Shown: positions 58,446-64,000 of the stretch, piece by piece | Numbering within the stretch: the first letter of the stretch is position 1 | How the letters are laid out: each line of letters opens with the position of its first letter | Assembly: GCF_017309075.1 (NCBI RefSeq) | Contig: NZ_JAEMGS010000003.1 | Location: forward strand, 62,001-126,000 | Source: Motiliproteus sp. SC1-56 | GTDB lineage: Bacteria; Pseudomonadota; Gammaproteobacteria; Pseudomonadales; Balneatricaceae | Length of the DNA stretch: 64,000 bases | Direction of reading: 5' to 3' | The notes under the pieces: generated by a model | The model's database searches: none | The model's input: the letters and a program-made list of their open reading frames with translations, nothing else | What the model was told of the DNA's origin: nothing | Position numbers and translations under genes: made by a program

Positions 58446-59191
58446 CAGACCCCCAGGTGTTGCCGATAGAGGTCCGGGTCCCGGCGCAGCGCTTCGGATT
58501 CCCCCTCCCAGACCACCCGCCCCTTGTTGAGGATGTAGTGGCGGTCACAGAGCCCCAGCAGGGCGCCCACGTCCTTATCGACGATGATGCTGGCGATGCC
58601 GGTGTCCCGAATCTCTCCGATCACCCGCCAGATCTCGCGCCGGAACAGGGGTGCCAGCCCCTCGGTGGCCTCGTCCAGGATCAGCAACTCCGGGTTGGTC
58701 ATCAGGGCCCTGGCGATGGTGAGCATCTGCTGCTCGCCGCCCGACAGCTGGTTGCCCATATGGCCGATGCGCTCGGCCAGACGGGGAAAGTGCTCCAGGG
58801 TGCGTTCCAGCGGCCAGGCGTTGCGCCCGTCCACCCCGGGGCGGGCGGCCATGACCAGGTTTTCCCGCACGCTGAGGTTGGGAAAGATGCCCCGGTCCTC
58901 CGGCACGTAGGCGATTCCTTTCTGCACCACGCGGTAGGGTCGCCAGCCGGTAGTCTCCACCCCGGCCACCCAGGTCCGGCCCGAGCGGGGCGGGGTCAAC
59001 CCCAGGATCGAGCGCAGGGTAGTGGTCTTGCCCATGCCGTTGCGCCCCATCAGGCTGACAGTCTCCCCCCGCCCCACCTCCAGGCTGACCCCCTGCAAGA
59101 TGTGGCTGTCGCCGTAATAGGTATGCAGCTGCGAGGCCGCGAGCAGCGCCGGCTGCGCTTCAGGACGGGGCTGGGTTGCGGTTGCCATCAT
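58445..59191 (-). CDS. livF: Branched-chain amino acid/aromatic-type ABC transporter ATPase LivF
   Basis: This is the second ATPase of a Liv (HAAT) ABC importer. The 248-residue protein has Walker A (G-R-N-G-M-G-K-T-T), the signature Q-L-S-G-G-E-Q-Q-M, Walker B (L-L-I-L-D-E-A-T-E-G-L-A-P) and a switch region. The E-A-T-E-G-L-A-P phrase is typical of LivF. It overlaps the livG stop by four bases (ATGA). Confidence 0.95.
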   Translation of the reverse strand: MMATATQPRPEAQPALLAASQLHTYYGDSHILQGVSLEVGRGETVSLMGRNGMGKTTTLRSILGLTPPRSGRTWVAGVETTGWRPYRVVQKGIAYVPEDRGIFPNLSVRENLVMAARPGVDGRNAWPLERTLEHFPRLAERIGHMGNQLSGGEQQMLTIARALMTNPELLILDEATEGLAPLFRREIWRVIGEIRDTGIASIIVDKDVGALLGLCDRHYILNKGRVVWEGESEALRRDPDLYRQHLGV

Positions 59192-59961
59192 GCCGCCTCC
59201 TCACTATCGCCCAGGTAGGCTTCCTGCACCGCCTGGCTGTTACGTATCTGCTCCACCGGGCCGGTCTCAAGCTCAGCCCCCTCCACCATCACGGTCAGGC
59301 GGTCTGCCAGGGCGAACACCGCATCCATATCGTGCTCCACCAGGATCAGGGTGTGCTCGCGGGCCAGCTCGCGCAGCAGGGCGGTCATCTGAGCCGACTC
59401 CTCGCTGCCCATTCCCGCCAGGGGCTCATCCAGCAGCAGCAGCTCGGGCTCGGTGGCCAACATCATCCCCAGCTCGAGCTGTCGCTGCTCGCCATAGCTC
59501 ATGGCTGCGGCCGGGGTGTTGCGCCGGGCGCTGAGCCCGCACAGCTCCAGGGCGCGGTCCGTGCGCCGGTGCACTTCGCGCAGGTGCCGGGCCGGGCGGA
59601 AAAAGCGCATGGAACTGGGGAGGCGCGACTGGGCCCCGACCCAGCAGTTCTGGAAGCAGGTGAACTGGGGAAAAATGTTGGTCTTCTGGAAACTGCGCCC
59701 GATGCCGATCCGCGACACCTTGTCGGGAGTCGCCGCCGTGATGTCGTACTCCTTGAAAAAGATCTTGCCGCTTGAGGGGATCAACTCGCCGGACAGCAGG
59801 TTGATCAGGGTAGTCTTGCCGGCGCCGTTGGGGCCGAGAATGCCATGCACCTTGCCCCGCTCGAAGCTCAGGCTGACCTCGTGGGTGGCCTGCAGGCCAC
59901 CGAAGTGTTTGCACAGGTACTCGGTGCGCAGGATCGGATCTTTGATCTCAGGTTCACTCAT
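59188..59961 (-). CDS. livG: Branched-chain amino acid/aromatic-type ABC transporter ATPase LivG
   Basis: This is the first ATPase of the importer. The 257-residue protein has Walker A (G-P-N-G-A-G-K-T-T), the L-x-R-T-F/S-Q-x-type Q-loop as G-R-S-F-Q-K-T-N, signature M-S-Y-G-E-Q-R-Q-L, and Walker B (L-L-L-L-D-E-P-L-A-G-M). The start is at 59961, which has GGGAGAG six bases upstream and overlaps the livM end by eight bases. A longer frame upstream is rejected. Confidence 0.95.
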   Translation of the reverse strand: MSEPEIKDPILRTEYLCKHFGGLQATHEVSLSFERGKVHGILGPNGAGKTTLINLLSGELIPSSGKIFFKEYDITAATPDKVSRIGIGRSFQKTNIFPQFTCFQNCWVGAQSRLPSSMRFFRPARHLREVHRRTDRALELCGLSARRNTPAAAMSYGEQRQLELGMMLATEPELLLLDEPLAGMGSEESAQMTALLRELAREHTLILVEHDMDAVFALADRLTVMVEGAELETGPVEQIRNSQAVQEAYLGDSEEAA

Positions 59962-61021
59962 TATCGGCTCTCCCGGGAGTGGCGGGCGCGAACAGCACGG
60001 TAGACGAAACAGGGGGCGAAGATGGAGCCGAGGCGTTATTCTCCCCGCTCGCCTCGCTAGCCCGACCGGCGAAAAGGCGGTCACAAAGACGCTGCAGCAG
60101 GCTGGCGATACCACCAGGCAGCAGCAACACCACGGCGATGATGATCGCCCCCATCAGCAGCTGCCAGTGCTCGGTCAGGTTGGGCAGGTAATCCTGCAGC
60201 AGCACGATGGCAAAGGTGCCCAGGATAGGGCCATAGAGGGTGCCCATACCGCCGAGGATGACGATCACCATCACCAGCCCCGACTCGTGCCAGCTCAGGT
60301 AGGCGGGCGTGATATAGCCGGTATGGATCGCCTCCAGAAAGCCCGCCAGGCCTGCCAGGGCGCCGGCGATCACAAAACTCACCAGCTTGTAGCGTCCGGT
60401 GGCATAGCCCAGGGCCCGGACCCGCTGCTCGTTGGCCTTGATGGCCACCAGCACGTGGCCGAACGGTGCCTTGAGCACCATCCGCAGCAGCAGGTAGACC
60501 ACCAGCATCCAGCCCAGCACGAAATAGTAGAGGTTGTGGCCGCTCTGAAGATTCAGGGTGAAGCTTCCCAGGCTGACCTCGGGGGTGGCGAACAGGAAGA
60601 TGCCGTCGTCGCCGCCGAACCGGGGGGACTCGAAGAAGAAGTAATAGAGCATCTGGGCGAAGGCCAGGGTCAGCATGATGAAGTAGATGCCGGAGGTGCG
60701 AATGCTGATCCAGCCGATCGCCAGCGCGGCCAGGGCGCTGGCCCCCAGCACCCACAGCAGCGCGCTCCAGAAGGGGATGGTCTCGGCATTCTGGAAAACG
60801 ATCGCCAGGGTATAGCCGCCGACGCCGAAAAAGGCCGCGTGGCCGAAGCTGATCAGCCCCGTGTAACCGATCAGCAGGTCCAGGCTGAGGGCGAAAATGG
60901 CCAGGATCATGATCTTGGTCAGCAGCCCCACGTAAAACTCGCTGCCCCCCAGGGGAAACAGGGCCAGCGCCACCGCCCCCAGGAGCAGCAGCAATTGCAG
61001 TGGACGTGTCATTCTGTGCAT
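59954..61021 (-). CDS. livM: Liv-type ABC transporter permease LivM
   Basis: This is a permease of the HAAT family. The 355-residue protein has about ten hydrophobic segments and the conserved phrase G-Y-T-G-L-I-S-F-G-H-A-A-F-F-G-V-G-G-Y. The ATG at 61021 has GGGGGTGA upstream and lies 4 bases after the livH stop; a TTG at 61039 would place the start before the ribosome site. A C-terminal cytoplasmic tail of about 40 residues follows the last membrane segment. Confidence 0.93.
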   Translation of the reverse strand: MHRMTRPLQLLLLLGAVALALFPLGGSEFYVGLLTKIMILAIFALSLDLLIGYTGLISFGHAAFFGVGGYTLAIVFQNAETIPFWSALLWVLGASALAALAIGWISIRTSGIYFIMLTLAFAQMLYYFFFESPRFGGDDGIFLFATPEVSLGSFTLNLQSGHNLYYFVLGWMLVVYLLLRMVLKAPFGHVLVAIKANEQRVRALGYATGRYKLVSFVIAGALAGLAGFLEAIHTGYITPAYLSWHESGLVMVIVILGGMGTLYGPILGTFAIVLLQDYLPNLTEHWQLLMGAIIIAVVLLLPGGIASLLQRLCDRLFAGRASEASGENNASAPSSPPVSSTVLFAPATPGRADNE

Positions 61022-61025
61022 GGGC

Positions 61026-61892
61026 TCACCCCCTGCCAAACAGCCCCTGAGGGCGCCAGAAAAGAACCAGGGCCATCAGCGCGTAAACCACCATACTGGC
61101 CACCTCCGGCAACAGCACCTTGCCGAAGGTGTCGGCGAGGCCGATCAGCATGGCGCCGATAAACGCCCCCTTGATGGAGCCGATGCCGCCGATCACCACC
61201 ACCACGAAGGAGATGATCAGAATGCTGTCGCCGATGCCGGGGTAGACGGTATTGACCGGCGCGGCCAGCATGCCGGCCAGTGCCGCCAGCGCCGCTCCCA
61301 GGCTGAACACCAGGGCGAACAGCCGGTTAACGTTGATCCCCAGGGCTTCGACCATCTCCCGGTTGCTGGCCCCGGCGCGGATGGTCATGCCCAGGCGGGT
61401 CTTCTGAATCACCCAGTACATGCCCAGGGCGATGCCGATACAGCACAGGGAGATCAGCAGCCGGTAGACCGGATAGGCCTGGGTGTCGGTGAGAGGCACG
61501 GAGCCGCTGAACAGCGGCGGGATCGGCACGCTGTGCACGTCGCTGCCCCAGAACATGCGCTGCAGCTCGTTGAAGATCAGGATCAACGCGTAGGTGAGCA
61601 GCACCTGGTAAAGGTGGTCGCGCCGGTAGAGAAAGGAGATCGCCAGCCGCTCCACCGCGTACCCCATCACCAGGGCCACCGGCAGCGCCAGCAGAATGCC
61701 GCTCAGCAGGTGACCGGTGAGGCCGGTGAACCAGAACGCCAGATAGGCCCCGAACATGTAAAAAGAGCCATGGGCCAGGTTGATGATGCCCATGATGCCA
61801 AAGATCAGCGTCAGGCCGCTGGCGACCAGGAACAGCAGCAGACCGTACTGGATGCCGTTCAGCAGCTGAATCAGGTAAAAGGAGAGATCCAT
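61026..61892 (-). CDS. livH: Liv-type ABC transporter permease LivH
   Basis: This is a 288-residue permease with about eight membrane segments and the family phrase L-N-G-I-Q-Y-G-L-L-L-F-L-V-A-S-G-L-T-L-I-F-G near its start. It forms the membrane channel with LivM. The ATG at 61892 has AGGAG five bases upstream. The gene lies 93 bases after the substrate-binding protein gene. Confidence 0.94.
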   Translation of the reverse strand: MDLSFYLIQLLNGIQYGLLLFLVASGLTLIFGIMGIINLAHGSFYMFGAYLAFWFTGLTGHLLSGILLALPVALVMGYAVERLAISFLYRRDHLYQVLLTYALILIFNELQRMFWGSDVHSVPIPPLFSGSVPLTDTQAYPVYRLLISLCCIGIALGMYWVIQKTRLGMTIRAGASNREMVEALGINVNRLFALVFSLGAALAALAGMLAAPVNTVYPGIGDSILIISFVVVVIGGIGSIKGAFIGAMLIGLADTFGKVLLPEVASMVVYALMALVLFWRPQGLFGRG

Positions 61893-61984
61893 ACAAGCTC
61901 CTGGCGGGCGGCCTCCGGCGGCCCGCACCACGGGATGAAAGGACCTGCGGCCACGGTGACCGCAGGTGACGAGCGAGCCCCGCG

Positions 61985-63187
61985 TCAGGCCAGGCTGCAG
62001 CCTTCCGCCGGATCCTCCAGACGCTCCTCCACCGTGCGCAGTACCCGGTTCTCGCCGTTGACCACCTCGCGCAGGTAGATGTTCTGCACCGGGTTGTGGG
62101 CGCGGGAGAAGGTAAAGGCGCCCCGCGGGCTGTCGATGGTGCTCGACTCCATGGCGGTAATCATCTCCGCCCGGGCGCCGGTATCCCCCTGCACCGCCGC
62201 CATCCCCTGCAGCAGCAGATCAGCGGCATCGTAGCCCTGCACCGCGTAGACATCGGCGGGACGACCATAGGCCTGTTGGAAGGCCTCCCGGAAACGGTGG
62301 TTGGCGGGCAAGTCGAGACTGTCTGCATAGTGCAGCGTGGTGCGCACCCCTTCCGCCGCCGCTCCCTGGGCCGCGGTCACCCCCTCGGTCAGAAAGCCCG
62401 CCCCGTAGAGGGGAATGTGCTTGTTGAGGCCGGCCGCCGCGTAATCCTTGACGAACTTCACCGCCCCGCCGCCGGCGTAAAAGGTGAACACGGCATCGGG
62501 CTGAAGCGCTGCCACCTCGGTCAGGTAGGCCTGGAAATCCACCTTCGGGAAAGGCGTCGGAATCTCCTTGACGATGGTGCCGCCGCCGGCCAGGAAGGAC
62601 TGCTTGAAGGCCGCCGCCACCTGCTTGCCGAAGCCGTAGTTCCAGTACATCAGCACCACCCGCTTGTGGCCGTCCTCCAGCATCGCCTTGCCACCGGGGA
62701 AGCCCGGCTGGTAACTGGAGAAAGAGGTGCGGAAGATATTGGGCGCACAGAGTTCACCGGTCAGCTGGTTGGCGCCGGCGTTGGGAATCACCGTGATCAG
62801 ACCATCCTGGCGGGCCATCTTGGCCATCGCCATCCCCACCACCGAGTGCACCGGCCCGACGAGAAAGTCCACCTGCTCCTTCTTGATCAGCTTCTTGGTC
62901 AGTTCTGGTGCCTTGGGCGGCTTGGCCTCGCTGTCGATGCTGACAAACTCCACCTCGCGGCCGCCCATTTTTCCACCCGACTGCTCAATGCGCAGGGCCA
63001 GGGCGTCCTTGATGTTATTGCCCAGCTTGGCGTAGGTGCCGGTGTAAGGCAGCAACAGCCCGACCTTTACCTTGGCCTGACCGCCGATGGCGAACACCGG
63101 GTGAAACAGGGTGCTGGCGGCGGCGACGCCGGCGGCGCCTTTGAGAAGGGTACGACGTTTGATTCCGGTCGGGGTTGCTTGGCTCAT
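61985..63187 (-). CDS. Liv-type ABC transporter substrate-binding protein, Tat signal
   Basis: This 400-residue periplasmic binding protein of the LivJ/LivK fold has an N-terminus (I-K-R-R-T-L-L-K-G-A-A-G-V-A-A-A) with the twin-arginine motif, suggesting Tat export. The mature protein begins near V-K-V-G-L-L-L-P-Y-T-G-T-Y-A-K-L-G. The adjacent aryl-CoA ligase makes an aromatic acid a plausible substrate, in place of branched-chain amino acids (inference). AGGAG lies about 10 bases before the ATG. Confidence 0.92.
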   Translation of the reverse strand: MSQATPTGIKRRTLLKGAAGVAAASTLFHPVFAIGGQAKVKVGLLLPYTGTYAKLGNNIKDALALRIEQSGGKMGGREVEFVSIDSEAKPPKAPELTKKLIKKEQVDFLVGPVHSVVGMAMAKMARQDGLITVIPNAGANQLTGELCAPNIFRTSFSSYQPGFPGGKAMLEDGHKRVVLMYWNYGFGKQVAAAFKQSFLAGGGTIVKEIPTPFPKVDFQAYLTEVAALQPDAVFTFYAGGGAVKFVKDYAAAGLNKHIPLYGAGFLTEGVTAAQGAAAEGVRTTLHYADSLDLPANHRFREAFQQAYGRPADVYAVQGYDAADLLLQGMAAVQGDTGARAEMITAMESSTIDSPRGAFTFSRAHNPVQNIYLREVVNGENRVLRTVEERLEDPAEGCSLA

Positions 63188-63300
63188 GGGGCTCTGCTCC
63201 TGACATGGTCTGTTTAATTGTTTTTGTTGTTACAGCACTGCAGCCGCCCCTTGCGCCCGGTCCAGGGGGCCGGGCGGTGGGGACGGGTCGAAAGCGTCGT

Positions 63301-64000
63301 TCAGGGAGAGGCGGGGCTCGCCTGCACCGCTCGCCGGGACTCCGCGGGCGGCAGCGGTATCTCTTCAGCGGCCGCCTCAAGGCTTCGCCGTTTGAGCTCG
63401 AAACGCTTGATCTTGCCGGTGGGGGTTTTCGGCAAGGTGTCGACGAAACTCACCCAGCGCGGGTATTTGTAGGGGGCAAGGCTCGATTTGACGTGATCCT
63501 TGATCGCCTGTTCGAGCTCGGGCGATGCCGGCCAGTTGCCGCTGAGCACCACGTAAGCCTTCGGCTTGACCAGGCCATCGCTGTCGGTGCAGGGCACCAC
63601 GGCGCACTCGAGCACCGCCGGGTGGGCGATAATGCACCCCTCCACCTCGATGGGCGAGACCCAGATGCCGCTGATCTTCAGCATGTCGTCGCTGCGCCCG
63701 GCATAGTAGAAGTAGCCGTCTTCGTCGCGGTAGAACTTGTCACCGGTGTTGTGCCACTCCCCGAGCATGGTGGTCTTGGTCTTCTCGTGCTTGTTCCAGT
63801 AGCAGGCGGCGGCGCTGTCGCCCTTGACCAGCAGGGTCCCCACCTCGCCGCAGGGCAGGTCATTCATCTGCTCGTCGACGATGCGTGCGTCGTAGCCCGG
63901 TACCGTGCGGCCGGTGCTGCCCGGGCGGCACTCCCCGGGACGGTTGGTGATGAAGATGTGAGTCATCTCCGTGGAGCCGATGCCATCGACAATCTCCACC
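63301..64000 (-). CDS. Benzoate-CoA ligase-like AMP-binding enzyme, 5' end missing
   Basis: The C-terminal ~233 residues of an adenylating CoA ligase are visible; the start lies beyond the window. The fragment has I-V-D-G-I-G-S-T-E-M-T-H-I-F and N-R-P-G-E, the A5 region of benzoate-CoA ligases, the A7 N-T-G-D-K-F-Y, A8 G-R-S-D-D-M-L-K-I-S-G-I-W-V-S-P-I-E-V-E, and the catalytic lysine in T-P-T-G-K-I-K-R-F. It probably activates benzoate or a related aromatic acid. It is transcribed toward the transporter genes, with a 113-base gap, and likely works with them. Confidence 0.87.
   Translation of the reverse strand, partial: VEIVDGIGSTEMTHIFITNRPGECRPGSTGRTVPGYDARIVDEQMNDLPCGEVGTLLVKGDSAAACYWNKHEKTKTTMLGEWHNTGDKFYRDEDGYFYYAGRSDDMLKISGIWVSPIEVEGCIIAHPAVLECAVVPCTDSDGLVKPKAYVVLSGNWPASPELEQAIKDHVKSSLAPYKYPRWVSFVDTLPKTPTGKIKRFELKRRSLEAAAEEIPLPPAESRRAVQASPASP

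Overview
The window is a GC-rich, densely coded chromosomal segment from a marine-type gammaproteobacterium (Oceanospirillales/Pseudomonadales-like; genus not determined). The evidence is the order lptC-lptA-lptB-rpoN-hpf-ptsN-rapZ-npr followed by nit, yhdP, rng, maf, mreDCB and gatCAB. As I recall it, Pseudomonas carries the same conserved block, but with tldD and pmbA, which are missing here. Genes abut or overlap by 1-14 bases in operons. I saw no rRNA, tRNA, CRISPR array, transposase or prophage gene.

Layout. (1) 1-9.6 kb: LPS export genes, sigma-54 and the nitrogen PTS, a magnesium channel, darP, then on the minus strand a nitrilase-like amidase, a metallo-beta-lactamase-fold hydrolase and two small unassigned genes. 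(2) 9.7-18.2 kb, minus strand: yhdP, rng, maf, mreD, mreC, mreB. mreC appears to start at ATT. (3) 18.2-21.6 kb: gatCAB, closed by a strong terminator. (4) 21.7-30.9 kb, accessory: a NarL-type two-component pair whose kinase carries a receiver lacking its aspartate, a small unknown gene, an HBM-type chemoreceptor, a GlxA/ArgR-like AraC regulator, an NhaC-family antiporter, a heptamer repeat array, an orphan gene, and a MAPEG/GST pair. (5) 31.2-43.8 kb, minus strand: arginine catabolism by the succinyltransferase (AST) route, read gdhB, astC, an M20 hydrolase, aruF, aruG, astD, astB. astE is absent, and the M20 enzyme may replace it. Upstream of gdhB is a two-part direct-repeat element that fits the Pseudomonas ArgR consensus, next to a promoter. 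(6) 44-50.6 kb: hemerythrin plus HD-GYP, a periplasmic haem protein, a DUF4345-like membrane protein, ndpA, a small membrane protein and nhaA. (7) 50.6-64 kb: an acyl-CoA synthetase, acyl-CoA dehydrogenase and aldehyde dehydrogenase cluster, a PAS kinase with a FixJ-type regulator, then a VOC protein, a complete Liv-type ABC importer and a truncated benzoate-CoA-ligase-like gene.

How they work together. The left third is housekeeping (envelope biogenesis, nitrogen/PTS signalling, cell shape, indirect Gln-tRNA/Asn-tRNA charging). The middle would turn arginine into glutamate and then 2-oxoglutarate under an ArgR-like activator. The right end would import an acid, probably aromatic, and activate it to a CoA thioester. 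Functional assignments come from reading motifs and family resemblance by eye. No database search was run.
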